64,000 nucleotides of DNA, taken from assembly GCF_030408375.1 (NCBI RefSeq), contig NZ_CP046530.1, positions 2,170,001 to 2,234,000 of the forward strand. Reading direction: 5' to 3'. The position numbers and the translations under genes are program-made. How positions within the stretch are numbered: the first letter of the stretch is position 1; each line of letters starts with the position of its first letter. Under the pieces are notes generated by a model. That model searched no databases. It saw only the letters and a list, made by a program, of their open reading frames with translations, and was not told the origin of the DNA. This DNA comes from Corynebacterium afermentans subsp. lipophilum. GTDB taxonomy: Bacteria; Actinomycetota; Actinomycetes; Mycobacteriales; Mycobacteriaceae. Of the stretch, positions 14,951 through 25,028 are shown piece after piece.

Positions 14951-16492
14951 ATGACGCACACAGTTTCAGTTGGAATTGGGGCCCTGTCCATCGAGGATGT
15001 TGTGGCCGTCGCCCGTCACGGAGCCGAGGTAGCCATCGACCCGGCGGCCCTGGATGAGATCGCCGCGACCCGCAAGCGCATCGAAGAGCTCGCCGCGGAT
15101 CCCACCCCGGTCTACGGTGTCTCCACCGGTTTCGGCGCGTTGGCCACCAAGCACATCCCGGAGGACATGCGCGCCCAGCTGCAGGTCTCGTTGGTCCGTT
15201 CCCACGCCGCAGGTACTGGCCCTGAGGTGGAAGAAGAGGTCATCCGCGCGCTGATGCTACTGCGTCTGTCCACGCTGTGCACCGGCCGCACCGGCGTGCG
15301 CCCCGTGGTCGCCGAAGCCTACGCCGCCGCGCTCAACGCCGGCATCACCCCGGTGGTGCGCGAGTACGGCTCGCTCGGCTGCTCCGGCGACCTGGCGCCG
15401 CTGGCGCACTGCGCGCTGGCGTTGCTCGGCGAAGGCGAAGTTCGCGTGCGCGGCGGCGAGATCGTCCCGGCGGCTGAGGCGCTTTCGGCTGCCGGCATCG
15501 AGCCGCTGGTGCTGCGCGAAAAGGAGGGCCTGGCGCTGATCAACGGCACCGACGGCATGCTCGGCATGCTGTGCCTGGCCATCGCTGATCTGCGCGAGGC
15601 CGCCAAGGTCTCCGACATCGCCACCGCCATGAGCGTCGAGGGCCTGACAGGCACCCTGTCCGTCTTCGACGAGGACTTGCAGGAGCTGCGCCCCCACCCT
15701 GGCCAGGCGGATTCCGCCTACAACATCCGCACCGTCGCCGCCGGCTCGCCGATCCTCGACGCAGCCCTGGACGGCTTCAAGGCCAACGAGGTCCAGGACG
15801 CCTACTCCATCCGCTGCACCCCGCAGGTCGCCGGCGGCTTCCGCGACACGCTGGCCCACGTCACCACCGTGGCTACCCGCGAGCTCGCCGCCGCCAACGA
15901 CAACCCTGTGGTGGCCAAGGACGGCCGCGTGGCCTCCAACGGCAACTTCCACGGCGCGCCCGTGGCTTACGTGCTGGACTTTTTGGCGATTGTGGTGGCG
16001 GACTTGGCGTCGATTAGCGAACGGCGCACCGACCGCTTCCTCGACCCCGCCCGCAACCGCGGCCTCAACGCCTTCCTCGCCGGCGACCCCGGTGTGGACT
16101 CCGGCCACATGATCGCGCAGTACGCGCAGGCCGGCATCGTCGGCGAGCTCAAGCGCAACGCTGTGCCGGCCTCCGCCGACTCGATCCCGTCCTCGGCGAT
16201 GCAAGAAGACCACGTCTCTTTGGGCTGGTCCGCCGGCCGCAAGCTGCGCCGCAGCGTCGACGGCCTGCAGCGCGTGCTCGCCGTGGAGATCCTCACCGCC
16301 GCCCGCGCTCTGGACATGCGCGACGGCGAGCCCTCCGCAGGCACCGGTGCGGCCGTGTCTGCGCTGCGCAAGCTTGTCGACGGCCCCGGCACCGACCGCT
16401 ACCTCTCCCCCGAAATCGAGCACTCCGTGCAGCTGGTCAAGGGCGGCGACTACGTTGAGGCCGTCGAAGCCGCGGTGGGCCAGCTGCGGTAG
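14951..16492 (+). CDS. hutH: histidine ammonia-lyase
   Basis: 513 residues. Deaminates L-histidine to trans-urocanate. The active-site MIO cofactor arises by cyclisation of residues 144-146, here Cys-Ser-Gly in GSLGCSGDLAPLAH, where Pseudomonas HutH has Ala-Ser-Gly. YGVSTGFG (about 55-62), the AANDNPV segment and the GNFHGAPVAY segment complete the family pattern. Length is normal (about 510). The ATG lies 7 nt after TACTAT. hutH is followed by a strong hairpin and then the acyl-CoA dehydrogenase gene, so it may form its own transcription unit. Confidence 0.96.
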   Translation: MTHTVSVGIGALSIEDVVAVARHGAEVAIDPAALDEIAATRKRIEELAADPTPVYGVSTGFGALATKHIPEDMRAQLQVSLVRSHAAGTGPEVEEEVIRALMLLRLSTLCTGRTGVRPVVAEAYAAALNAGITPVVREYGSLGCSGDLAPLAHCALALLGEGEVRVRGGEIVPAAEALSAAGIEPLVLREKEGLALINGTDGMLGMLCLAIADLREAAKVSDIATAMSVEGLTGTLSVFDEDLQELRPHPGQADSAYNIRTVAAGSPILDAALDGFKANEVQDAYSIRCTPQVAGGFRDTLAHVTTVATRELAAANDNPVVAKDGRVASNGNFHGAPVAYVLDFLAIVVADLASISERRTDRFLDPARNRGLNAFLAGDPGVDSGHMIAQYAQAGIVGELKRNAVPASADSIPSSAMQEDHVSLGWSAGRKLRRSVDGLQRVLAVEILTAARALDMRDGEPSAGTGAAVSALRKLVDGPGTDRYLSPEIEHSVQLVKGGDYVEAVEAAVGQLR

Positions 16493-16617
16493 GGCCCAGG
16501 CTCGGGAGCCCCTTTCCCGACTCTTCGCGGCGGAATCTGTCAGACGGCCCGGAAACCCCAGGTCGCCACAAACGGCTGCCATGATTTGTCAGGAACCCCG
16601 CCCCATCCCCATGCACA

Positions 16618-16690
16618 CCCTGGGAACTAAAGCCTGGGATCGCGCCGATTTTGGCCATTCCCAGGCTTAAGATCCCAGGGTTTGTTTCTT
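16618..16690 (+). terminator. hutH terminator hairpin
   Basis: CCCTGGGA and AGCCTGGGA on the left pair with TCCCAGGCT and TCCCAGGG on the right, followed by TTTGTTTCTT. The nested stem forms a strong rho-independent terminator in both directions. Confidence 0.75.
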
Positions 16691-16719
16691 CCGCTACTCT
16701 TCACACCCCCCATGTGTGA

Positions 16720-16735
16720 GTCTCGTATCCAAGAC
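16720..16735. promoter_or_regulatory. HutR-like operator upstream of the acyl-CoA dehydrogenase gene
   Basis: GTCTCGTATCCAAGAC, about 95 bp before ATG 16829. It shares 14 of 16 bases with the copy before hutU, including the same following bases (AA). Its 14-bp core resembles the HutR motif TCTGWWATWCCAGA reported for C. resistens (from memory). Confidence 0.6.
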
Positions 16736-16828
16736 AACTCGCGCGGGAAGCCAGATGTGACCTCCCAAAACCTCCATACACTGTCGCGCACACCATAGTT
16801 TCGCGTCGATTGTGATTGGAGTCTCATC

Positions 16829-17995
16829 ATGGCTGGACGGTACCCGAACGGCGATTTCTACGATTTTGAGTCCGAGCTGCCCGCGGAGGAAAAGGACATC
16901 CTCTACAACGTCCGCGATTGGGCGAACGAGAAGGTGTTGCCCATCGCCGTGGACTATTGGAACCGCTCGGAGTTCCCGCACGAGCTGCTGCCGTCGATAG
17001 GCGAGCTGAACATCATCAGCCTCGTGCGCGGCCAGGGTCGCTCCCGTCTGCTGGCCGGCCTGGTCGCGGCAGAGATCCACCGCGCGGACGGCTCCGTGGG
17101 CACGTTCTTCTCCGGCCAGGACGGCCTGTTCACCGGCAGCATCGAGCTGCTTGGCTCCGAGGAGCAGAAGGAGCGCTGGCTGCCGGATTTGTACGCGGTG
17201 CGCAAGACTGGCGTGCTGGCAATCACCGAGCCGGAGGCCGGTTCCGACGTCGCGCAGGGCATGCGAACCACCGCTACCAAGGTCGACGGCGGCTGGATCC
17301 TCAACGGCGCAAAGCGCTGGATCGGCAACGCCACCTTCTCCGACTACGTTGCCGTCTACGCCCGCGACCCGGAGGACGATCAGGTCAAGGGCTTCATCGT
17401 GGACACCACGGCGGAGGGCTACACCGCCACGCTGATGGAAAACCGCATCGCCATCCGCGCGGTGCAAAACGCCGACATCACCCTGGACAACGTTTTCGTC
17501 CCAGACAGCGACAAGCTCGAGGGCGCGAACTCGTTCAAGGACATCAACAAGGTGTTCAAGAGCGCCCGATCCACGGTGGGCTGGCAGGCCGTCGGCACGC
17601 AGATGGGTGCCCTCGACGTCGCGCTCGGCTACGCGGACGAGCGCATCCAGTTTGGCAAGAAGATCTCCTCGTTCCAGCTCAACCAGAACAAGCTGGCCAC
17701 GATGCAGGGCAACCTGGTCGCCTCCGAGTCCATGATGGCGCAGCTCGCCCGCATGGAAGACCGCGGCTCCGCCCGCAACGAGCAGTCCGCGTTGGCCAAG
17801 GCGTTCACCTCGAAGCTCATGCGTGAGACGGTCGCGCTCGGCCGCGAGATCCTAGGCGGCAACGGCCTGATCTCGGACTACCGCATGGCCAAAATCTTCA
17901 ACGACGCGGAGGCGATCTACTCCTACGAGGGCACCTACGACATCAACCAGCTCATCGTCGGCCGCTCCATCACGGGCGAGTCGGCGTTCGTGTAG
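16829..17995 (+). CDS. acyl-CoA dehydrogenase, glutaryl-CoA-dehydrogenase-like
   Basis: 388 residues. FAD-binding segments ITEPEAGSDVA (132-142) and NGAKRWIGNA (159-168) and catalytic Glu367 in SYEGTYDINQLIVGR match the GCDH branch, where this base removes the alpha proton. Aligned without gaps to human GCDH (ARELERVDSGYR, recalled), the substrate-binding Arg94 corresponds to Gly91 here, while the Ser at 95 is kept. So glutaryl-CoA is unlikely to be the substrate. It lies between hutH and hutU, 20 bp upstream of a CoA-transferase, under a HutR-like operator. A role in oxidising an imidazolepropionyl-CoA is proposed in the findings. RBS GGAG lies 7 nt before ATG. Confidence 0.85.
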   Translation: MAGRYPNGDFYDFESELPAEEKDILYNVRDWANEKVLPIAVDYWNRSEFPHELLPSIGELNIISLVRGQGRSRLLAGLVAAEIHRADGSVGTFFSGQDGLFTGSIELLGSEEQKERWLPDLYAVRKTGVLAITEPEAGSDVAQGMRTTATKVDGGWILNGAKRWIGNATFSDYVAVYARDPEDDQVKGFIVDTTAEGYTATLMENRIAIRAVQNADITLDNVFVPDSDKLEGANSFKDINKVFKSARSTVGWQAVGTQMGALDVALGYADERIQFGKKISSFQLNQNKLATMQGNLVASESMMAQLARMEDRGSARNEQSALAKAFTSKLMRETVALGREILGGNGLISDYRMAKIFNDAEAIYSYEGTYDINQLIVGRSITGESAFV

Positions 17996-18015
17996 TTCGG
18001 GCAGGAGGAAACACC

Positions 18016-19146
18016 ATGCATGCACCACTTTCCGGTATCCGCGTCCTCGATCTATCCCGGGTGCTCGCGGGCCCGTTCTGCTCCATGATCCTGGCGGATC
18101 TCGGCGCCGAGGTGATCAAGGTGGAATCGCCCTGGGGTGATGATTCGCGCCAGTTCGGCCCGTTCGTGGACGGCACGTCCGCCTACTACCGCCTGTTCAA
18201 CCGCTCAAAGATGGGCATCACGCTGGACTTCAAAAACGACGACGACAAAGAGGTGCTGCGCGACTTGGTCCGCCGCGCCGACGTGGTCGTGGAGAATTTC
18301 CGCCCGGGCGTGTTGGAGAAGCTCGGTTTGGGCCCCGAGGAGCTGTTGGAGGTCAACCCTCGGCTCGTCGTCACGAGCATCTCCGGCTTCGGCCAGACCG
18401 GGTCTTTGGCCAAGGAACCCGCGTACGACCTGGTCGCCCAGGCGATGAGCGGCCTCATGTCCATTACTGGCTGGCAGAACGGCAAGCCGACGCGCGTCGG
18501 CATCTCCCTGGGCGATCTCATCCCGGGCCTCTACGCCGCCATCGGCACCGTCTCCGCGCTCTACCAACGCGAATCCACCGGCCGCGGCCAGCATCTGGAT
18601 CTTGCTATGTACGACTCACTCATCTCCGTCATGGAGTCCGTGGGCATGCGCGCGCTTTACGACGACGTCCCGCCCACCCGCATCGGCAACGACCACGGCC
18701 TGTCCGCGCCGTTTTCCACGTATGCGACCAAGGACGGCGACGTGGTCATCGCTATCACCACGAACCGGCTGTTCGAGCGCCTGGCAAACGCGCTGGACAT
18801 CCCGGAGATGGCCACTGACCACCGCTTTGCCGAACCAGTGGCCCGCTCCGAGAACCGCGTCGCGCTGCGCGAGCTGATCGAGGAGGCGCTGAGCACCAAA
18901 ACCCGCGCCGAGACAATCGCACTGTTTGAAGAGCACGGCGTGCCCACCGCCCGCGTCTACGACCTGGACGAGGCGCTGCGCAGCCCGTTCGCGGAGGAAC
19001 GCGGCGTGATTGCTGAAGAAACGGATGGGTTCCGCACCCTCGCTTCCCCGCTCAAGCTGGCCGGCATGGAAGGGCCAACGCCGGCGCCGGAGCTGGGGCA
19101 ACACAACGACCGCATCGAGTCTTGGCTGAGCGAAGACCCGCGCTAA
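18016..19146 (+). CDS. CaiB/BaiF (class III) CoA-transferase
   Basis: 376 residues. The N-terminus LSGIRVLDLSRVLAGPFCSM, EVIKVESPWGDD, VVENFRPG and SGFGQTG are class III signatures. The catalytic Asp is Asp138 in the AYDLVAQAMSG motif. These enzymes swap CoA between carboxylic acids in the cytosol. RBS AGGAGG lies 8 nt before ATG 18016, 20 bp after the dehydrogenase stop, so the two genes are one operon and probably share a substrate. Their partnership resembles CaiA/CaiB of carnitine metabolism, where an acyl-CoA dehydrogenase works with a CoA-transferase. Substrates are unknown. Confidence 0.87.
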   Translation: MHAPLSGIRVLDLSRVLAGPFCSMILADLGAEVIKVESPWGDDSRQFGPFVDGTSAYYRLFNRSKMGITLDFKNDDDKEVLRDLVRRADVVVENFRPGVLEKLGLGPEELLEVNPRLVVTSISGFGQTGSLAKEPAYDLVAQAMSGLMSITGWQNGKPTRVGISLGDLIPGLYAAIGTVSALYQRESTGRGQHLDLAMYDSLISVMESVGMRALYDDVPPTRIGNDHGLSAPFSTYATKDGDVVIAITTNRLFERLANALDIPEMATDHRFAEPVARSENRVALRELIEEALSTKTRAETIALFEEHGVPTARVYDLDEALRSPFAEERGVIAEETDGFRTLASPLKLAGMEGPTPAPELGQHNDRIESWLSEDPR

Positions 19147-19179
19147 GACCCGCGCAAAGTTCCGCGAAGGAGCAGCACC

Positions 19180-20580
19180 ATGGAGGACCCCCTCAACACC
19201 CGCCGCCGCGGCGGGAGCACCCGTTGGATCAAGGGCGAAGGCATTGCCCCTGTGCCCTCAATGCCCGAGCCGCATGAGGTAGACAGCACCGACCCGAAGC
19301 AGAAGTGGCGCTTCTTCCTCTACAGCGTCATCGGCTCGTTCGCGTTCTTCGTCCCCTTCACTGTGGGCGAGAAGAACACGATTTTGCTGGACCACATCGT
19401 GGGCTGGCTGCAAGAAGGGCTCAGCGCCGCGCTGCCGTACATCACGCTGGTGATGATCACCGCCGGCGCCGTCTACCAGTTCGCCACCGGCAAGTGGCGC
19501 GAAGACCGGGCACGCGCGGTGTTCGCGTTCCTCTCCGCGCTGGCCGTGCTGCTGTGCGCGATGCTGGTCTTCGGCTTCGGCCCGGCCTTTCTTTTCGACG
19601 AACGCCTCGGCCCCTTCATCCTGAACAAGCTGGTCATCCCCGTCGGCCTGCTCATCCCGGTGGGCGCAATCTTCCTCGGCCTACTGGTCGGCTTCGGCCT
19701 GATGGAGTTCATCGGCGTGCTGGTGCAGCGCTTTATGCGACCCGTCTACCACACGCCGGGCAAATCCGCGGTGGACGCAGTGGCGTCGTTTCTGGGCTCG
19801 TACTCGCTGGGCCTTTTGATCACCAACCGCGTGTACCGCACCGGCGGCTACACCGCGCGCGAAGCGTCCATCATCGCGGCCGGGTTCTCCACAGCATCCG
19901 CGACGTTCATGGTTGTGGTGGCCCGCACCCTGGACCTGATGCACATCTGGGGCGTGTACTTCGCAGTGACCTTGATCGTCTGCTTCCTGGTCACCATCGT
20001 CGTGGTGCGTATCCCACCGCTTTCCACCATCCCGGACGAGTACTACCCGGGCGCCACCCCGCAACCGGAGGAGCGCGTGGAAGGCAACGTGTTCGCCGCC
20101 GCGTGGAAGGAAGCGATGGCGTTTCTCGCGCAGGCTGACTCACTGTCGAAGACGCTGTGGCGCAACTTCAAAGACGGCGTGATCATGACCATCCAGGTCA
20201 TCCCCGGCATCATGGCTGTGGGCATCATCGGCCTGGCGCTGGCCTTTTACACCCCAGCGTTCAAAATCCTCGGCGCGGTGTTCTACCCGCTCGCGCTGCT
20301 GTTCCAGCTTCCCGACCCGTGGCTGGCCTCAGAAGCCTTCGCCATCGGCCTGTCCGAACTGTTCCTGCCAGCAACACTGGTTTCCGGCCACGAGTCGGAG
20401 GTGCTGCGCTTCACCGTCGGAGTGGTCTCCATCAGCCAGGTGTTCTTCTTCTCCTCGATGATCCCGGCAGTGCTCGCCACGGACATCCCGCTCAAGATCA
20501 GCCACATGGTGATCATCTGGTTCCAGCGCGTGGTGCTGTCCATCATCCTGACGGTGCCGATCGCGTACCTGATTTTCTAG
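19180..20580 (+). CDS. YjiH family membrane protein, copy 2
   Basis: 466 residues with about 10-12 membrane segments. Shares long identical blocks with the copy at 11684 (KWRFFLYSVIGSFAFFVPF against VWRFFVYSAIGIFAFFVPF; GKSAVDAVASFLGSYSLGLL in both). The N-terminal tail is shorter. RBS AAGGAG precedes ATG 19180. It follows the CoA-transferase by 33 bp, so it is probably the transporter of the compound handled by the dehydrogenase/CoA-transferase pair. No TRAP, SLC or MFS motif was seen, so energy coupling is unclear. Confidence 0.82.
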   Translation: MEDPLNTRRRGGSTRWIKGEGIAPVPSMPEPHEVDSTDPKQKWRFFLYSVIGSFAFFVPFTVGEKNTILLDHIVGWLQEGLSAALPYITLVMITAGAVYQFATGKWREDRARAVFAFLSALAVLLCAMLVFGFGPAFLFDERLGPFILNKLVIPVGLLIPVGAIFLGLLVGFGLMEFIGVLVQRFMRPVYHTPGKSAVDAVASFLGSYSLGLLITNRVYRTGGYTAREASIIAAGFSTASATFMVVVARTLDLMHIWGVYFAVTLIVCFLVTIVVVRIPPLSTIPDEYYPGATPQPEERVEGNVFAAAWKEAMAFLAQADSLSKTLWRNFKDGVIMTIQVIPGIMAVGIIGLALAFYTPAFKILGAVFYPLALLFQLPDPWLASEAFAIGLSELFLPATLVSGHESEVLRFTVGVVSISQVFFFSSMIPAVLATDIPLKISHMVIIWFQRVVLSIILTVPIAYLIF

Positions 20581-20697
20581 CGCACCCCGCCCCGCCGCAT
20601 ACCCCGAGTAAGGGACCCAGAGTTTGCCCCAAAACAGGGCATCCTCTGGACCGCTTGCTCGGGGTTTGTGCGCGAAGAAGACCCACGCCACACAAAA

Positions 20698-20713
20698 GTC
20701 TCATATCCGAGAC
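20698..20713. promoter_or_regulatory. HutR-like operator upstream of hutU
   Basis: GTCTCATATCCGAGAC, a palindrome 90 bp before the hutU ATG. Differs from the copy at 16720 at two positions. Preceded by AAA and followed by AAATCGC; the first copy has AACTCGC. Confidence 0.6.
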
Positions 20714-20803
20714 AAATCGCCCCAAACCGCCAGGCCCAACCCGTGTGACGGGCGTTACTGTCTATCCGATACCTCGATTGGACAACAACAGAAAGGAATT
20801 CCC

Positions 20804-22495
<1,692 letters not shown>

Positions 22496-22507
22496 CCCCT
22501 CTCTTAT

Positions 22508-22545
22508 GCGCTGACGTTTGCCCTCGTGGGCGCGTCAGCGCTTTT
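22508..22545 (+). terminator. hairpin between hutU and hutI
   Basis: GCGCTGACG...CGTCAGCGC followed by TTTT. It should terminate or attenuate hutU transcripts, which would lower hutI expression. Confidence 0.75.
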
Positions 22546-22586
22546 CATTACCCTGGGCCCTGCAAAACCCCCGAAGAAAGGCACTC

Positions 22587-23780
22587 ATGAGCACCTTCAT
22601 CACCGGTATTTCCGAGCTGCGCACCGTCTCAGAGCTCGGCACCATCAAAGACGCCGCAATGCTTATCGACGACGGCGTGGTCACCTGGGTCGGCCCCGCC
22701 AGCGAGGCGCCAGCGGAGACGGCGAAGGCGGCGGAAACTGTAGACGTCGAGAAGCGAGCTGTGCTCCCCGGCTGGGTGGATTCCCACTCGCACATGGTCT
22801 TCGACGGCAACCGCGCCGAGGAGTTCGAGGCGCGCATGGCCGGCGAAGGCTACGCTGCCGGCGGCATCGCCGTGACCATGGAAGCCACCCGCTCCGCGGG
22901 CGAGGAGCGCCTGGACAAATTGGTGGCGGAGCGCATCGCCGCGGCGCAGGCGCTGGGCACCACCACCTTTGAAACCAAGACCGGCTACGGCCTCAACGTC
23001 GAATCCGAGGCCGAGGCCGCGCGCGTGGCCGCCCGCCACGTCGACGAAGTCACCTTCCTCGGCGCCCACCTCGTGCCGCCGGGGGCGGACGCCGAGGAGT
23101 ACCTCGACGAGGTCGTCGGCCCGATGCTCGACGCGGTGAAGGACCACGTGCAGTGGATCGACGTGTTCTGCGAGCGCGGCGCGTTCAACGAGGAGCAGTC
23201 CCGCCGCGTCCTCGAGGCTGGCAAGGCCGCTGGCCTGGGCGTTCGCGTGCACGGCAACCAGCTCGGCGAAGGCCCCGGCGTGAAGCTCGCCGTGGAAATG
23301 GGCGCCGCCAGCGTCGACCACGTGAACTACCTGTCCGACGAGGACATCAAGCTGCTCGCGGAATCGGACACCGTGGCCACGCTGCTGCCCGCCTGCGACC
23401 TGTCCACCCGCGAGGAGCTCGCACCCGGCCGCAAGCTCATCGACGCCGGCGCCACCGTCGCCATCGCCTCCAACCTCAACCCGGGCACGTCGTTTACGTC
23501 CTCGATGAACTTCTGCGTCACCACCGCGGTGCTGCAGCAGCACCTCACCCTCGACGAGGCGATCGAGGCTGCCACCACTGGCGGCGCGAAGGCCTTGCGA
23601 CGCCACAACGTCGGCGACGGCAAGGACCCCCAGGGCCGCCCGGCGAAGGGCACCCTCGTGCCCGGCGCGGCCGCCGACCTGCACATCCTCGACGCCGAGA
23701 ACGCCATCAACCTGGCGTACCGCCCGGGCATGCCGATCACCTGGCAGACCTGGGTCGCCGGCGAAAAGGTCTACGGGTAG
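22587..23780 (+). CDS. hutI: imidazolonepropionase
   Basis: 397 residues, amidohydrolase fold. Opens the imidazolone ring to N-formimidoyl-L-glutamate. Metal ligands are visible: WVDSHSHMVFDGNR (HxH), VHGNQLGEG (His), VDHVNYL (His), and ASNLNPGTSFTSSM. RBS GAAAGG precedes ATG 22587. With hutH, hutU and hutG it completes the four-step histidine-to-glutamate pathway in this window, ending with formamide release by HutG. Confidence 0.95.
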   Translation: MSTFITGISELRTVSELGTIKDAAMLIDDGVVTWVGPASEAPAETAKAAETVDVEKRAVLPGWVDSHSHMVFDGNRAEEFEARMAGEGYAAGGIAVTMEATRSAGEERLDKLVAERIAAAQALGTTTFETKTGYGLNVESEAEAARVAARHVDEVTFLGAHLVPPGADAEEYLDEVVGPMLDAVKDHVQWIDVFCERGAFNEEQSRRVLEAGKAAGLGVRVHGNQLGEGPGVKLAVEMGAASVDHVNYLSDEDIKLLAESDTVATLLPACDLSTREELAPGRKLIDAGATVAIASNLNPGTSFTSSMNFCVTTAVLQQHLTLDEAIEAATTGGAKALRRHNVGDGKDPQGRPAKGTLVPGAAADLHILDAENAINLAYRPGMPITWQTWVAGEKVYG

Positions 23781-23799
23781 CGCGCGGCGCTGAGATCCA

Positions 23800-23847
23800 A
23801 ATAGACCCAGCTATTTGCCGAAAGGTCGGCGAATAGCTGGGTCTATT
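23800..23847. terminator. bidirectional terminator between hutI and ugpC
   Basis: A perfect 16-bp inverted repeat (AATAGACCCAGCTATT and its complement) with an inner GCCG/CGGC stem and a 6-nt loop. It separates the convergent hutI and ugpC genes. Confidence 0.85.
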
Positions 23848-23864
23848 CGACTTGCCCCGGTGCG

Positions 23865-24995
23865 CTAGAGGTAGTCGTAGTTGATCTCGGTATCCGGGTC
23901 GAAGAAGACTACGCCGCCCTCCATCGGCCGCAGGTAGATGGTGTCTCCGTGGTCAACCTCGATGCCACGCGGCACCTTGACCGTAATGCGGTCGCCGCGT
24001 ACCGCGATCACGCTGTCTGCGGTTTCCTGGCGGTGCCCGTAGACGTACAGGTCGGAACCCAGGTGCTCCACAATGTCCACCTCGACCGGCAAGCCGTAGT
24101 GCTGCCCCGGCTGGTTCACACCAACGATTTCCCAGTTCTCCGGGCGCACCCCGACGATGACGCGCTCGGACTCCACCTTGGCCGCGAGTACGCGGGGGAT
24201 GAAGTAGTCCAGGGCATGGCCCTTACCGCCGACAACGTGGCCGTCGATAAACGGAACATTGTCGATCAACGTCATCGCCGGCGAGCCGATAAACGACGCG
24301 ACGAACGTATTGCCCGGGTTGCTGTACAGATTTGCCGGAGTATCCACCTGCTGGAGGATCCCCTTCTTCAGCACACAAACCCGGTCGCCCATGGTCATCG
24401 CCTCAGTCTGGTCATGGGTGACGTAAACCGTGGTCGTGTTCAGCTTGCGCTGCAGCTGCAGGATCTGCGCACGCGTAGACACACGCAGCTTGGCGTCCAG
24501 GTTGGAAAGCGGCTCGTCCATGAGGAACACCTTGGGCTCGCGCACGATGGCACGCCCCATCGCGACGCGCTGCCGCTGGCCACCGGACATGGCAGCCGGC
24601 TTTTTGTCGATGAGGTCTTCCAACTCGAGCATCTTCGCGGCGAAATCCACGCGCTCTGCGATGGTCGCCTTGTCTACCTTCGCGTTTTCCAGCGCAAACG
24701 CCATGTTCTGGCGGGCTGTCATGTTCGGGTAGAGCGCATACGACTGGAACACCATGGCTACGTCCCGGTCGCGCGGCCGCGTCTCAGTCACGTCCTTGCC
24801 GTCGATGAAGATCTGGCCTTCATCCACCGGCTCCAATCCTGCGAGCATGCGCAGGGTTGTGGACTTGCCGCAGCCGGATGGGCCGACAAGGACCAGGAAC
24901 TCGCCATCGGCGATGTCCAGGCTGATACGGCTGACTGCCGGTGGGCGTGACGGGTCGTAGATGCGGGACGCCTGTCGGAATTCGACGGTTGCCAT
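23865..24995 (-). CDS. ugpC: sn-glycerol-3-phosphate ABC transporter ATPase
   Basis: 376 residues. Walker A GPSGCGKSTT (about 38-47), Q-loop, signature SGGQRQRVAMGRAI, Walker B VFLMDEPLSNLDAKL, and a C-terminal TOBE-type regulatory domain as in MsmK/UgpC. It energises the UgpAE permease. It is the last gene of ugpAEBC on the minus strand and lies 33 bp after ugpB. Such ATPases are often shared among CUT1 sugar importers, so the substrate comes from context. Confidence 0.88.
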   Translation of the reverse strand: MATVEFRQASRIYDPSRPPAVSRISLDIADGEFLVLVGPSGCGKSTTLRMLAGLEPVDEGQIFIDGKDVTETRPRDRDVAMVFQSYALYPNMTARQNMAFALENAKVDKATIAERVDFAAKMLELEDLIDKKPAAMSGGQRQRVAMGRAIVREPKVFLMDEPLSNLDAKLRVSTRAQILQLQRKLNTTTVYVTHDQTEAMTMGDRVCVLKKGILQQVDTPANLYSNPGNTFVASFIGSPAMTLIDNVPFIDGHVVGGKGHALDYFIPRVLAAKVESERVIVGVRPENWEIVGVNQPGQHYGLPVEVDIVEHLGSDLYVYGHRQETADSVIAVRGDRITVKVPRGIEVDHGDTIYLRPMEGGVVFFDPDTEINYDYL

Positions 24996-25028
24996 GTGCC
25001 AGTCCTTTTCGTGCTCGAGCCAGGTCGG

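Larger units (their letters stand above)
16493..16828. other. hutH-acyl-CoA dehydrogenase intergenic region
   Basis: 336 bp without a gene. It contains a degenerate copy (16524-16598) of a repeat also present at 58194-58260, a long hairpin (16618-16680) ending in a T-rich stretch, and a HutR-like palindrome (16720-16735) before the next gene. Confidence 0.7.

Noticed and set aside
16829..19146. Glutarate degradation (GCDH plus succinyl-CoA:glutarate CoA-transferase)
   Set aside because: The GCDH-like enzyme lacks the Arg94 equivalent and the genes sit within hut; glutarate is not a histidine intermediate. Not excluded, but less likely.
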